A DNA stretch of 64,000 bases from an uncultured Stenotrophomonas sp. (GCA_900078405.1 FLTS01000001.1:2008626-2072625), one strand, 5' to 3'. Counted from the stretch's first letter, positions 18,921-28,288 are shown. A program made the numbers and translations. Notes: generated by a model not told the origin, from the letters alone.

Positions 18921-19083
18921 GACGCACACAGCGGGAAGCGGACGGGCGTGCAGCATGCGGCCCATGCATCGCACCTGCCGGCCATATCCGGACGCCACTG
19001 TTGGCCACCCGCATGCAGGTGGCCCAGCACGGGTTGCGACCCGCTCAGCGCCCGCGCACCTCGATCATCCGCGACGGTTTTCC

Positions 19084-19761
19084 TCAGGCGTCGCGGTAAC
19101 GCCGCAGCCCCGCCGCCAGCGCCTCGCCCATCATGCGCAGGAACAGGGTCCCCATGCCGGGGTAGAAGCGGTTGGGATCGTGGCTGCCGACGGCGATCAG
19201 GCCGATGCCGGGCAGCGGCAGCAGCGCGGTGGAGGCCACTTCGTCGATGCGCTCGGCGTACAGCACCTCGTTCTTCTCCGGCTGCAGGCGGCCACAGATC
19301 GGCTCGCCGTCCTGGAGGCAATCGTGGAACGGCGCCAACTTCGGATCGCCCGCGGCGATGACCTGCAGCCACGGCGCCTGTTCCAGTTCCGGCACCGGCT
19401 GCAGGCTGACGATGCGCACCAGGTCGCCGGCGAAGTCCTCTTCCAGCGACGCGGCCATCGCCCGCAGCGTGTCGGCGGCGCTGGTCTGGCGCATCAGCGC
19501 CAGGGTCAGCTGGTGGGTGCGTACCGCCAGCCGCTCGTTGACCTGCGCGTTGCCCGCCAGCTCGGCCAGGCGCCGCGACAGCTCGCGGTTCTTGTCGCGC
19601 AGCACTTCCAGCTGGTAGCTGGCCAGCGAGGCGGTGGGGCCATCGTCGCGCGGCACCACCAGGGTCAGCGCCAGGTCGGGAAACTGCTTGAGGAACCCCG
19701 GATGACGGCGCAGCCACGCCGCGATTTCATGGGCGCCGATCTTTTCCAGCGAATCGTTCAT
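19084..19761 (-). CDS. DUF484 (GAF-like) protein
   Basis: A 225-residue cytoplasmic protein starting [20 protein letters not shown]. An N-terminal helical and coiled segment (residues 20-75) is followed by a GAF-like domain ending [23 protein letters not shown]484 genes commonly lie between dapF and xerC. Its ATG overlaps the dapF stop by four bases, so it is translationally coupled to dapF. Function is not established. The 163-bp gap downstream (18921-19083) contains no recognisable xerC remnant. Confidence 0.88.
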   Translation of the reverse strand: MNDSLEKIGAHEIAAWLRRHPGFLKQFPDLALTLVVPRDDGPTASLASYQLEVLRDKNRELSRRLAELAGNAQVNERLAVRTHQLTLALMRQTSAADTLRAMAASLEEDFAGDLVRIVSLQPVPELEQAPWLQVIAAGDPKLAPFHDCLQDGEPICGRLQPEKNEVLYAERIDEVASTALLPLPGIGLIAVGSHDPNRFYPGMGTLFLRMMGEALAAGLRRYRDA

Positions 19762-20600
19762 GCCGTCCACTCTCCATCGAACACGAAAGCCGTCGGGCCG
19801 GACATGACGATTTCCGCACCGTCGTCCGGCCACTGGATGCGCAGGTCGCCGCCCGGCAGCGAAATCACCGCGTCGCGGCGCAGGCGGCCGCGCTGCATCA
19901 GCACCACCGCGGCGGCGCAGGCGCCGCTGCCGCAGGCCAGGGTTTCGCCGACGCCGCGCTCGAACACGCGCAGCCGCGCATGGCCTTCGTCCAGTACCTG
20001 CGCGAAGCCGACGTTCACCGATTCCGGGAACGTCGCATGCTGCTGCAGCAGCGGCCCCAGCCGTTCCACCGGCGCCGCGTCGAGCAGCCCCACTTCCAGC
20101 ACCGCGTGCGGATTGCCCATCGACACCGCGCCGAAGCGCAGACTCTCGCCCTGCAGCGGCAACGCGTATTCCTCGCGCGCGTGCGGGAAGCCGGCCAGCG
20201 GGATCCGCTCCGGCGCGAACTCGGGCCTGCCCATCGCCACCGCGTAGTGGCCGCCACCCAGCCGCTGCACCGCATGGCTGCGCAACGGGCTGTCGATCAC
20301 GAAGGCATCGCCCTGCGCGGCGCCGTCACGCACCAGCCACGCCGCCACGCAGCGCGCGCCGTTGCCGCATTGTTGCGAGGTGGAGCCATCGGAATTCCAT
20401 ATGCGGTAGGCGGCCACCGCCGCTTCGCTGCGCGGCGGCTCGATGGTCAGTATCTGGTCGCAACCCACGCCGCGGTGGCGGTCGGCCAACTGCGCGGCCA
20501 GTGCCGCGTCCGGCGGCGGCGCGCCGTCACGCAGGTCCAGCACGACGAAGTCGTTGCCGGCGCCATGCATCTTGGTGAAGCGCAGGCGCGGCTCAACCAT
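19758..20600 (-). CDS. dapF: Diaminopimelate epimerase
   Basis: A 280-residue cytoplasmic enzyme converting LL- to meso-diaminopimelate for lysine and peptidoglycan synthesis, PLP-independent. The two catalytic cysteines are in QQCGNGARC and ACGSGACA. The family opening [16 protein letters not shown] is present. ATG 20600 overlaps the end of lptM by eight bases, and the stop overlaps DUF484. The order lptM-dapF-DUF484 is conserved in gammaproteobacteria. Confidence 0.97.
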   Translation of the reverse strand: MVEPRLRFTKMHGAGNDFVVLDLRDGAPPPDAALAAQLADRHRGVGCDQILTIEPPRSEAAVAAYRIWNSDGSTSQQCGNGARCVAAWLVRDGAAQGDAFVIDSPLRSHAVQRLGGGHYAVAMGRPEFAPERIPLAGFPHAREEYALPLQGESLRFGAVSMGNPHAVLEVGLLDAAPVERLGPLLQQHATFPESVNVGFAQVLDEGHARLRVFERGVGETLACGSGACAAAVVLMQRGRLRRDAVISLPGGDLRIQWPDDGAEIVMSGPTAFVFDGEWTA

Positions 20601-20808
20601 TGTTGTCGTCGGCCGCGGGCTGCGCTTCCGCGTCCTGCACCGGTTGCGCGTCGACGGCCGGTTCGTCATGCGCCGGCACGACTTCCTGCTCTTCCACCGG
20701 CACCGGCTTCTGCGGCATCACCAGCGGCCCCTTGTTGCCGCAGGCGCTGAGGACCAGCAGCGCACAGGCGGCTGCAACGAGCATCGGGAAGCGGGGCATT
20801 CTGTTCAT
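20593..20808 (-). CDS. lptM: LPS-assembly lipoprotein LptM (YifL-like)
   Basis: A 71-residue lipoprotein: signal peptide, lipobox LSAC at Cys23, then the family motif [11 protein letters not shown] directly at the mature N-terminus and an acidic, Pro/Ala/Gln-rich tail. In E. coli LptM helps disulphide maturation of LptD at the outer membrane. It is upstream of and overlapping dapF, as in E. coli. A TATACT -10-like hexamer lies close upstream (20815-20820), but I see no clear -35. Confidence 0.85.
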   Translation of the reverse strand: MNRMPRFPMLVAAACALLVLSACGNKGPLVMPQKPVPVEEQEVVPAHDEPAVDAQPVQDAEAQPAADDNNG

Positions 20809-20894
20809 CGCCGAAGTATAGCCATTCACGGATGAAGCCCGATTTCTCCATAGGCCGAGCGATACCCGGCGTGGGCTTCGCCGGGAAAGCCGCC

Positions 20895-20916
20895 GCGGGG
20901 CAAGCCCCGCAGCTAC
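20895..20916. repeat. GTAG-headed REP hairpin (GCGGGGC type)
   Basis: GCGGGGCAAGCCCCGC followed by AGCTAC, so the opposite strand reads GTAGCT then the palindrome. The CTAC supplies the TAG stop of the neighbouring ybaN-like gene at 20913. Confidence 0.7.
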
Positions 20917-21296
20917 GGTACAGGCGGCGGCAGCGGCCGCATCCACAACCAGGTACAGACGCAGGCCATGCTGCCGATCGAGAACCATTTCACCCAGGCC
21001 AGCGGCACGCACCAGAGCATGATCAACGCGCACAGCGCCATCGTCGCGGTGGCCATCCACTTGGCCTTGCGGCTGACCGCGCCGTGGCGCTGCCAGTTGA
21101 CGATCAACGGGCCGAACTGCGGGTGGGCCAGCAGCCAGCGGTGCAGGCGCTCGGAGCCGTGCGAGGCGGCCCATGCCGAAATCAGCACGAACACCGTGGT
21201 CGGCAGCCCCGGCACGAAGATGCCGACGATGCCGATGCCCAGGCTGACGTAGGCCAGCAGCCACCATGCCCAGCGGAAACGTGTCGGTCGCGTCAT
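20913..21296 (-). CDS. YbaN/DUF454 family membrane protein
   Basis: A 127-residue inner-membrane protein with four hydrophobic segments. The DUF454 signature GIVGIFVPGLPTTVFVLISAWAA and GSERLHRWLLAHPQFGPLI identify it. Function unknown. ATG 21296 (MTRPTRFRWAWWLL) was chosen as the family start. The stop codon lies in a GTAG-headed REP. Confidence 0.88.
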   Translation of the reverse strand: MTRPTRFRWAWWLLAYVSLGIGIVGIFVPGLPTTVFVLISAWAASHGSERLHRWLLAHPQFGPLIVNWQRHGAVSRKAKWMATATMALCALIMLWCVPLAWVKWFSIGSMACVCTWLWMRPLPPPVP

Positions 21297-21347
21297 GGAT
21301 TGATGATAGGAGAAGGCGGCAACGGCGGAAGCCGCTGCCGCCATGAC

Positions 21348-23450
21348 TCACTTGACCCCGAGCTGGTCCAGCACGAAGGCGAACGACTCGGCCTGCTCGC
21401 GGTAACGCTGGAAGCGCCCGGACTTGCCGCCGTGGCCGGCTTCCATGTTGGTGCGGAACACGATCGGGTGCGTGCCGGTGTTGACGTCGCGCAGCCGCGC
21501 CACCCACTTGGCCGGTTCCCAGTACTGCACCTGCGAATCCCACAGGCCGGTGCCGACGAACAGCGCCGGGTAGGCCTGCGCGGTGACGTTGTCGTAGGGC
21601 GAGTACTTGAGCATGTAGTCGTAGTACGCCTTCTGCTCCGGATTGCCCCACTCGTCGTATTCGTTGGTGGTCAACGGGATGCTGGCGTCGAGCATGGTGG
21701 TGACCACGTCCACGAACGGCACCTGCGCCACCATCACCCGGTAGTCGCCCGGCGCCTGGTTGGCCACCGCGCCCATCAGCAGGCCGCCGGCGCTGCCGCC
21801 CGAGGCCGCCACCCGGTCCTTCGCCGCCCAGCCCTGCGCCACCAGCGCGCGGGTGACGTCGACGAAGTCATTGAAGGTGTTCTGCTTGTGGAGCAGCTTG
21901 CCGTCCTCGTACCAGCCGCGGCCCATTTCCTCGCCGCCGCGGATGTGGGCGATGGCGTAGACCATGCCGCGGTCGAGCAGGCTGACCACGCTCTGGTTGA
22001 AGCCGGGGTCCATCGACATGCCGTAGCTGCCGTAGGCGTACTGGTACAGCGCGGCACTGCCGTCCTTGCTGAAGCCCTTCCTGTAGACCAGCGACACCGG
22101 CACGCGGGCACCATCGCGCGCGTCCACCCAGACGCGCTCGGTGACGTACTGCGAGGCGTCGTAGCCGATCACCGGCTGCTGCTTGAGCTGGCGGCGCTGG
22201 CCGGTCCTGACGTTGAGCTCGTAGGTGGTGGCCGGGGTGGTCAGCGAGGTGTAGCCGTAGCGCAGCCAGTCGGTATCGGGTTCGGCGTTGATCGACAGGC
22301 CCATCGAATAGGCCGGCTCGTCGGCCTTCACGAACTCGCTGCGGCCGTCGGCGAACAGCAGGCGCACGCGCTCCAGCGCCTCGGCGCGCTCGGCGATGGC
22401 GGTGTAGCCGTCGAACAACTCGAAGCCTTCCACCAGCACCTGCGGGTCGTGCTTCACCCAGTCCTGCCATTGCCTGCGGCTGGTTGCGCCTTCCGGCGCG
22501 GTGACCAGCTTGAAGTTCTTCGCGCCATCGGCGTTGGTGCGGATCACCCAGCGGCCGTCGAAGTGGTCGGCGTCGTATTCCACGTCGCGCTCGCGCGGCG
22601 CCAGCACGGTGAATTCGCCGGGATTTGCCGCCGGGGTGTAGCGCAGTTCCGAGGACACCGTGCTCTCCACGCCGATGGTGATGTAGCGGTCGTCGCGGGT
22701 ACGGCCGATGCCCATGTAGAAGCTGTCGTCGTGCTCTTCGTAGACCAGCGCATCGCTGCTGGCCGGGGTGCCGAGCACGTGCTTCTTCACCCGCACGGTG
22801 AGCAGGGTTTCCGGGTCGTTCTCGACATAGAACAGGGTGCGGTTGTCGTCGGCCCAGACCACGTTCGCCGACACGCCTTCGATCACGTCGTCCAGCAGCT
22901 TGCCGGTTTCCAGGTCCTTGAAACGGATGCTGTACTGGCGGCGGCCGACCGCATCCTCGGCCCAGGCCAGCAGGCGGTTGTCCTGGCTCACCTCCATGTC
23001 GCCGACGCTGAAGTAGCCCTTGCCCTCGGCCATCGGGTTGAGGTCGAGCAGCACTTCCTCCGGCGCCTGCATGTCGCCCTTGCGGCGGGCGTGGATCGGG
23101 TAGTCCTTGCCGCTCTCGTAGCGGGTGTAATACCAGTAGCCGCGCTCGCGGTAGGGCACGCTGGCGTCGTCCTGCTTGATGCGGCCGACGATCTCGCCGT
23201 AGAGCTTCTCCTGCAGTGGCTTGAGCGGCGCCATCAGCGCGTCGGTGTAGGCGTTCTCGGCGTCGAGGTAGGCCAGCATGGCCTTGTCCTCGCGGGTGTC
23301 GTCGCGCAGCCAGTAATACTCGTCCAGGCGCTCGGCGCCGAACGGCGCGGTGACCGTGTGCGGGCGCTTCTCGACATCCGGGGGAACGGGCTGGGCGGCG
23401 GCGGTATTCATCATCAGGCTGGCAATCAACAGGCTAAGGGTGGGTTTCAT
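21348..23450 (-). CDS. Secreted S9 serine oligopeptidase (oligopeptidase B type)
   Basis: A 700-residue prolyl-oligopeptidase-family enzyme. It has a signal peptide (about residues 1-19), an N-terminal beta-propeller and a C-terminal alpha/beta hydrolase. The nucleophile elbow is GGSAGG within AASGGSAGGLLMGAVANQAP, and the catalytic His is in AGHGGKSGR. The sequence is closest in style to oligopeptidase B (PtrB), which cleaves after Arg/Lys in short peptides, but the signal peptide implies a periplasmic location. A second S9 enzyme of almost the same length is encoded at 24925. Confidence 0.9.
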   Translation of the reverse strand: MKPTLSLLIASLMMNTAAAQPVPPDVEKRPHTVTAPFGAERLDEYYWLRDDTREDKAMLAYLDAENAYTDALMAPLKPLQEKLYGEIVGRIKQDDASVPYRERGYWYYTRYESGKDYPIHARRKGDMQAPEEVLLDLNPMAEGKGYFSVGDMEVSQDNRLLAWAEDAVGRRQYSIRFKDLETGKLLDDVIEGVSANVVWADDNRTLFYVENDPETLLTVRVKKHVLGTPASSDALVYEEHDDSFYMGIGRTRDDRYITIGVESTVSSELRYTPAANPGEFTVLAPRERDVEYDADHFDGRWVIRTNADGAKNFKLVTAPEGATSRRQWQDWVKHDPQVLVEGFELFDGYTAIAERAEALERVRLLFADGRSEFVKADEPAYSMGLSINAEPDTDWLRYGYTSLTTPATTYELNVRTGQRRQLKQQPVIGYDASQYVTERVWVDARDGARVPVSLVYRKGFSKDGSAALYQYAYGSYGMSMDPGFNQSVVSLLDRGMVYAIAHIRGGEEMGRGWYEDGKLLHKQNTFNDFVDVTRALVAQGWAAKDRVAASGGSAGGLLMGAVANQAPGDYRVMVAQVPFVDVVTTMLDASIPLTTNEYDEWGNPEQKAYYDYMLKYSPYDNVTAQAYPALFVGTGLWDSQVQYWEPAKWVARLRDVNTGTHPIVFRTNMEAGHGGKSGRFQRYREQAESFAFVLDQLGVK

Positions 23451-23538
23451 GGCGGAACTCCGTGAAGGACCACAGTGTGCCCGAGATGGCAAGGCCAATA
23501 CAGGAACGCCACGGCAGCGACGCTCCTACAATGGGGCG

Positions 23539-24723
23539 ATGGATACCTACAGCCGGCGCAGCCGCGAGATTGCCCCGTTCCACGTCATGTCGCTGCTCGC
23601 CCGCGCCAACGCGCTGGAACAAGCCGGCTTCGACGTGATCCATCTGGAGATCGGCGAACCGGACTTCACCACCGCCGAACCCATCGTCCGCGCCGGACAG
23701 GCCGCGCTGGCCGCCGGCCACACCCGCTACACCGCCGCGCGCGGGCTGCCGGCACTGCGCCAGGCCATCGCCGGCTTCTATCGCAGCCGCTACCGGCTGG
23801 ACATCGACCCCGAGCGCATCCTGATCACGCCTGGCGGCTCGGGCGCGTTGCTGCTGGCCTCCAGCCTGCTGGTCGATCCCGGCAAGCATTGGCTGCTGGC
23901 CGACCCCGGTTACCCGTGCAACCGCCATTTCCTGCGGCTGGTGGAAGGCGGAGCGCAGCTGGTGCCGGTCGGCCCGGACAGCGGCTACCAGCTCACGCCC
24001 GATGCCGTGGCGGCACACTGGAACACGGCCAGCGTCGGCGCGCTGCTGGCCTCCCCGGCCAACCCTACCGGCACCACGCTGATGCGCGAGGAGCTGGCCG
24101 CACTGGCGCAGGCGGTACGGGCGCGCGGCGGGCACCTGGTGGTGGACGAGATCTACCACGGCCTGACCTACGGGCTGGACGCGCCCAGCGTGCTGGAAGT
24201 CGATGACGATGCATTCGTGCTCAACAGCTTCTCCAAGTACTTCGGCATGACCGGCTGGCGGCTGGGCTGGCTGGTCGCGCCCCCGCAGGCGGTACCGGAA
24301 CTGGAGAAGCTGGCACAGAACCTGTACATCAGCGCGCCGTCGATGGCCCAGCATGCTGCGCTGGCCTGCTTCGAACCCGGAACCACCGCCATCTTCGAGC
24401 AGCGCCGCGAGCAGTTCCGCCAGCGCCGCGACTACCTGTTGCCGGCGCTGCGCGAGCTCGGCTTCCGCATCGACGTGGAGCCGCAGGGCGCGTTCTACCT
24501 GTATTGCGACGTGGGCGCGTTCACCGATGACGCGCAGGCGTTCTGCGCGCACTTCCTCGAAACCGAGCACGTGGCGTTCACGCCGGGGCTGGACTTCGGC
24601 CACCACCGCGCCAACCAGCACGTGCGTATCGCCTATACGCAGGACGTGGCACGGTTGCGGGAAGCGGTGACGCGGATCGCGCGTGGGCTGGAAAGCTGGA
24701 GACACGTCATCGCTTCGCGCTGA
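23539..24723 (+). CDS. Class I/II PLP-dependent aminotransferase
   Basis: A 394-residue fold-type I enzyme. The PLP-binding lysine is K233 in SFSKYFGMTGWRLG. Other landmarks are LEIGEPDFTT near the N-terminus, SPANPTGT and the carboxylate-binding Arg in NQHVRIAY. Best described as an aspartate/alanine-type aminotransferase; the substrate cannot be assigned. ATG 23539 is divergent from the S9 oligopeptidase and 88 bp away. Confidence 0.88.
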   Translation: MDTYSRRSREIAPFHVMSLLARANALEQAGFDVIHLEIGEPDFTTAEPIVRAGQAALAAGHTRYTAARGLPALRQAIAGFYRSRYRLDIDPERILITPGGSGALLLASSLLVDPGKHWLLADPGYPCNRHFLRLVEGGAQLVPVGPDSGYQLTPDAVAAHWNTASVGALLASPANPTGTTLMREELAALAQAVRARGGHLVVDEIYHGLTYGLDAPSVLEVDDDAFVLNSFSKYFGMTGWRLGWLVAPPQAVPELEKLAQNLYISAPSMAQHAALACFEPGTTAIFEQRREQFRQRRDYLLPALRELGFRIDVEPQGAFYLYCDVGAFTDDAQAFCAHFLETEHVAFTPGLDFGHHRANQHVRIAYTQDVARLREAVTRIARGLESWRHVIASR

Positions 24724-24791
24724 CGCCCCACGATTCGCGCTGCAAACCGCGGGCCCCGTCTTTCGCTTGCCACACCCTTCGCCTTCGGCGC

Positions 24792-24814
24792 GCCCCCTGA
24801 CTCAGGGGGCTTTC
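24792..24814 (+). terminator. Terminator hairpin after the aminotransferase
   Basis: GCCCCCTGA / TCAGGGGGC nearly perfect palindrome followed by TTTCC, 69 bases after the stop codon. Confidence 0.6.
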
Positions 24815-24882
24815 CTCCATGTACATCTTGGTAGTGCCTGCAGTTTTTTAGGAGTGAGGAGATTTTCTCCCTCCAAACGACA

Positions 24883-24902
24883 ACGCCGCCTTTCGGCGGC
24901 GT
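24883..24902 (-). terminator. Terminator hairpin after the prolyl oligopeptidase
   Basis: ACGCCGCC / GGCGGCGT stem with a short loop. On the minus strand it is followed by TGTCGTTT, about 22 bases after the gene's stop. Confidence 0.65.
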
Positions 24903-24924
24903 CGTGCGTCATCCAGCAACCGGC

Positions 24925-27024
24925 TTACTTGCCGCCCAGCTGCTCCCACAGGAAGCCGTAGGCCAGCGCCGACATGTGCGCGGCCTGCGCGTTGTTGGCC
25001 GCACCGCCGTGACCGCCCTCGATGTTCTCGTAGTAGGTCACGTCCTTGCCGGCATCGATCATCTTCGCCGCCATCTTGCGGGCGTGGCCCGGGTGCACGC
25101 GGTCATCGCGCGTCGACGTGGTGAACAGCACCGGCGGGTAGGTCTTGTTCGCGTCGAACAGGTGGTACGGCGAGAAGGTCTTGATGAACTCCCAGTCCGC
25201 CGTGTCCGGGTTGCCGTATTCGGCCATCCACGACGCGCCGGCCAGCAGGTGGCTGTAGCGCTTCATGTCCAGCAGCGGCACCTGCACCACCACCGCACCG
25301 AACAGCTCGGGGTACTGGGTCAGCATGTTGCCGGTGAGCAGGCCGCCGTTGCTGCCGCCCTGCACGCCCAGGTGCCTGGCCGTGGTGATCTTGCGGGTGA
25401 CCAGATCCTGTGCCACCGCCGCCATGTCCTCGTAGGCCTTGTGGCGGTTCTGCTTCAGCGCGGCCTGGTGCCAGCGCGGGCCGTATTCGCCGCCACCGCG
25501 GATGTTGGCGACCACGTACACGCCGCCCTTGTCCAGCCACGCACGGCCCATGCCACCGGAATAGCCCGGGGTCAGCGAGATCTCGAAGCCGCCGTAGCCG
25601 TACAGCAGGGTCGGGTTGGAGCCGTCCAGCTTCATCGCCTTGTCGTGCACCACGAAGTACGGCACGCGGGTGCCGTCCTTGCTGGTGGCAAAGTGCTGCT
25701 CGATCACCTTGCCGCTGGCGTCGAAGAACGCCGGCATGGTCTTGAGCACTTCCGGCGGCTGGCCGACCTCGGCCAATGCCAGCGTGGTCGGGGTCAGGTA
25801 GTCGGTGACGGTCATCCACAGCGCGTCGCTTTCGTCCGGATCCACCGCGCCCACGCCAATCGTGCCGAACGCCGGGGCACCGACGAACTCGCTCTTCTTC
25901 CACTCGTCCGCGTCCCGCGTCAGCACCGACAGGCGGTTCTTGACGTCGTCCAGCACGTTCAGCACCACATGGTTCTTCGTCCACGCCACGCCGGCCAGCG
26001 AGGTGGTGTCGGTCGGTGCGAACAGCACGTCGAACGCGCGCTTGCCGGCCATGAAGTCGTCGAACTTCGTCGCCAGCAGCGAGCCGGCGGCGTAGGTTTT
26101 GTCACCCACGGTCCACGGCTCGCGCAGTTCCAGGGTCAGCCATTCGCGGCGCACGCCCTTCTCGGCCGAGTTCGGCGCATCGACCTTGGTCAGCTTGCCG
26201 TCGGCGCCGATCAGGAACAGCTCGTTGTTGTAGAAGGCGATGGTACGGCTGACGAAGTTGCGCTCGAAGCCGGGGGTGTCGTCGTGCATCGCCGCGATGT
26301 ACATGTCCTCCGGCGCGCCTTCATAGACCGGGGTGGCCGCCGCCATCGGCGTGCCGCGCTTCCAGTGCTTGACCACGCGCGGGTAGCCCGAGGTGGTCAT
26401 CGAGCCGTCGCCGAAATCGGTATAGACGAACACGTTGTCCTGGTCGATCCAGCCCAGCCCGCCCTTGGCCTCGGGGCGGAAGAAGCCGTCCTTGATCCAT
26501 TCCTTCTTCGACAGGTCGAACTCGCGGGTGACGTCGGCATCGGCACCGCCGCGCGACAGCGCGATCAGGCAACGGGTGTATTCCGGGCGCAGGCAGTTGG
26601 CGCCGTGCCACACCCAGTTCTCGCCCTCGGCCTTGTTCAGTGCGTCCAGGTCGAGCACGGTTTCCCACAACGGCTCGGCCTTGCGGTATTCCACCAGCGT
26701 GGTGCGACGCCAGACGCCGCGCTCGTGCTGCTTGTCCTTCCAGAAGTTGTAGTAGTAGTCGCCGATCTTCTGCACGCCGGGGATCTTGGCGTCCGAGTCC
26801 AGCACCTGCCGGATGCCGGCCTCCATCTGCCTGAACTGTGCGCTCTGCGCCAGCCGCGCCTCGGCCTTGGCGTTCTGCTCCTTCACCCACGCCAGCGGCT
26901 TGTCGCCGGTGACGTCCTCCAGCCAGGCGTATGGGTCCTGCACCTCGTCAGCGGCCATGACGGCCCCGGACAAGCCAGCGGAAATCAGGCCCGCGGCGAG
27001 GCAGGCGGTGGTGAATCGGGACAT
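24925..27024 (-). CDS. Secreted prolyl oligopeptidase (S9A)
   Basis: A 699-residue enzyme with a signal peptide (MSRFTTACLAAGLISAGLSG, cleavage after AMA). A seven-bladed propeller is followed by the catalytic domain. Visible triad regions: nucleophile in QGGSNGGLLTG, Asp in TRDDRVHPGHARK, His in EGGHGGAANN. Cleaves short peptides after proline, probably in the periplasm. It does not overlap the neighbouring S9 gene in sequence style and is not a simple tandem duplicate. Confidence 0.92.
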   Translation of the reverse strand: MSRFTTACLAAGLISAGLSGAVMAADEVQDPYAWLEDVTGDKPLAWVKEQNAKAEARLAQSAQFRQMEAGIRQVLDSDAKIPGVQKIGDYYYNFWKDKQHERGVWRRTTLVEYRKAEPLWETVLDLDALNKAEGENWVWHGANCLRPEYTRCLIALSRGGADADVTREFDLSKKEWIKDGFFRPEAKGGLGWIDQDNVFVYTDFGDGSMTTSGYPRVVKHWKRGTPMAAATPVYEGAPEDMYIAAMHDDTPGFERNFVSRTIAFYNNELFLIGADGKLTKVDAPNSAEKGVRREWLTLELREPWTVGDKTYAAGSLLATKFDDFMAGKRAFDVLFAPTDTTSLAGVAWTKNHVVLNVLDDVKNRLSVLTRDADEWKKSEFVGAPAFGTIGVGAVDPDESDALWMTVTDYLTPTTLALAEVGQPPEVLKTMPAFFDASGKVIEQHFATSKDGTRVPYFVVHDKAMKLDGSNPTLLYGYGGFEISLTPGYSGGMGRAWLDKGGVYVVANIRGGGEYGPRWHQAALKQNRHKAYEDMAAVAQDLVTRKITTARHLGVQGGSNGGLLTGNMLTQYPELFGAVVVQVPLLDMKRYSHLLAGASWMAEYGNPDTADWEFIKTFSPYHLFDANKTYPPVLFTTSTRDDRVHPGHARKMAAKMIDAGKDVTYYENIEGGHGGAANNAQAAHMSALAYGFLWEQLGGK

Positions 27025-27091
27025 GGCGGCTCCATACGGTCACAGGCCGCGCACGCTAGCACAGCCGGGGCCATGCCTCCCCTGTCGAAGG

Positions 27092-27394
27092 TCAGGCCAC
27101 CTGCTGCCAGCGCGCCCGCAGCGGGCGGCGGGCGCGCCGCGCCTGCGGGCCGCGGCGGCGCGCGGCCGGCCGCCTGCGCCATGCCGCCGGCAGGCGGAAG
27201 CGGTACAGCGCCCACCATGCACTCAGCGGCATGCCCGCCAGCCACAGCGGCAGCCAGCCCAGCCAGGCATTGCTGCCACGCATCGCCGGCCACACCAGCA
27301 CCAGCGCCACGCCCGCCAGGGCCAATTGCCTGACGCAGCGCAGCACGCGCGGATCGGGGGTTTCGACGGCATTGCGACGGGACGATTCAGCCAT
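27092..27394 (-). CDS. Small basic membrane protein, unknown function
   Basis: A 100-residue protein from ATG 27394 (MAESSRRNAVETPDPRVLRC) with two membrane helices (about 27-43 and 50-66) and an extremely Arg-rich C-terminus (RRRPAARRRGPQARRARR). No family recognised. The Arg-rich tail partly reflects a GC-rich stretch, so the exact end is credible but the product is uncertain. It is divergent from the lipocalin gene. Confidence 0.6.
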   Translation of the reverse strand: MAESSRRNAVETPDPRVLRCVRQLALAGVALVLVWPAMRGSNAWLGWLPLWLAGMPLSAWWALYRFRLPAAWRRRPAARRRGPQARRARRPLRARWQQVA

Positions 27395-27528
27395 GACACG
27401 CTCCGGTAACGGGTTCGGCCACATGCTGCCGGCGCCACATCTCACCGGCTGCGACCAGCCGTTGACGTTTCCATCGCCGCCCATCGAACATGCTGACACC
27501 CACCACCGCCACGGCGCTCCACTCCGCA

Positions 27529-28137
27529 ATGCAATCGATCACCGCGTTCCTGCCCGCCCTGCTGTTGAGCCTGACCCTGCCGCTGGCACCGGCCCACGCG
27601 CAGGAAGCCCTCCCGGCAACGCCGCAGGCGCCGGCGCAGGAAGGCATCGCCGACGGCGCCATCGACCTGCAGCGCTTCATGGGCCGCTGGTACGTGATCG
27701 GCCGGGTGCCCAACTTCGTCGAGCGCGGCCACGTCGCCAGCACCAACACCTACAGCCTGCGCGGCGAGGACAAGGTCGCCATCCGCTACCAGTACCGCGA
27801 AGGCTTCGGCGAGCCGGAAGAGGAGCTGCAGCTGCGCGCCTCGGTGGACGGGGACAGCGGCAACCGCCGCTGGCGCACCTGGTTCTACAGGATCGTTCCC
27901 ACCCGCAGCCGCATCCTGGAAGTGGCACCGGACTATTCGTGGGCGCTGATCGGCTACCCCGGCCGCGAGATGGCATGGATCTTCGCGCGCGAGCCGGACA
28001 TGGACGCCACCCTGTACCGGCAACTGGCATTGCGGCTGCGCGACCGCTACGAGGTCAACACCGACAAGCTCAAGCGCGTGCCACAGCACCCCGGGCAGGT
28101 CGGCAAGCTCGGTTTCGAAGTTCCCGGCCGCAACTGA
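27529..28137 (+). CDS. blc: Bacterial lipocalin (Blc-like)
   Basis: A 202-residue exported lipocalin. Signal peptide to about residue 25 (ending PAHA), then the lipocalin signature GRWYVIGRVPNFVERG and later SWALIGYPGREMAWIFAR. No lipobox, so it is probably soluble in the periplasm, unlike E. coli Blc. Binds membrane lipids or fatty acids in known homologues. An in-frame ATG at 27490 is possible, but 27529 begins a normal signal peptide. It lies directly upstream of the anaerobic FNR/Anr-controlled block. Confidence 0.88.
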   Translation: MQSITAFLPALLLSLTLPLAPAHAQEALPATPQAPAQEGIADGAIDLQRFMGRWYVIGRVPNFVERGHVASTNTYSLRGEDKVAIRYQYREGFGEPEEELQLRASVDGDSGNRRWRTWFYRIVPTRSRILEVAPDYSWALIGYPGREMAWIFAREPDMDATLYRQLALRLRDRYEVNTDKLKRVPQHPGQVGKLGFEVPGRN

Positions 28138-28147
28138 GCCACCCCGT

Positions 28148-28168
28148 CCCGCCGAATCGGGCGGGTTT
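28148..28168 (+). terminator. Possible terminator after the lipocalin gene
   Basis: CCCGCC / GGCGGG stem with a short loop followed by TTT, just before the FNR/Anr box. The stem is short. Confidence 0.45.
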
Positions 28169-28208
28169 GACCTGCGTCAATCGCCGCCCTTCAACGGCGG
28201 CCTAGCAT
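28167..28208 (+). promoter_or_regulatory. FNR/Anr-type box and -10 of the DGC-ubiT-nadAB operon
   Basis: TTGACCTGCGTCAA at 28167-28180 fits the TTGA-N6-TCAA pattern of FNR/CRP-family oxygen or NO sensors. A TAGCAT -10 hexamer at 28203-28208 predicts transcription from about 28215, which puts the box centre at -41.5, the class II activation position. The first start codon with a ribosome site (AGGGA at 28222) is 28235. Confidence 0.8.
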
Positions 28209-28234
28209 GGGTGCCCTTCGACAGGGACAACGCC

Positions 28235-28288
28235 ATGACGAACGACCATGCCCGTCCTGCCGCCCCCCGGTCGGTGCGGCGGCAATGA
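28235..28288 (+). CDS. Putative 17-residue leader peptide
   Basis: MTNDHARPAAPRSVRRQ, preceded by AGGGA with good spacing. It is the first start codon after the predicted transcription start. Its stop overlaps the start of the next small ORF (ATGA). No homologue known to me; it may serve only for translational coupling. Confidence 0.35.
   Translation: MTNDHARPAAPRSVRRQ

Noticed and set aside
18921..19083. Decayed xerC between DUF1203 and DUF484
   Set aside because: Translated in all frames by eye, no tyrosine-recombinase motif such as HxLRHTFAT or GH..... Y is visible.
24819..24851. Ten-codon ORF (MYILVVPAVF) between two hairpins
   Set aside because: Too short and without a clear ribosome site; probably chance in an intergenic region.
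21348..27024. Tandem duplication of one peptidase gene
   Set aside because: The two S9 proteins differ in signal peptide, propeller sequence and nucleophile context (GGSAGG versus GGSNGG), so they are distinct family members.
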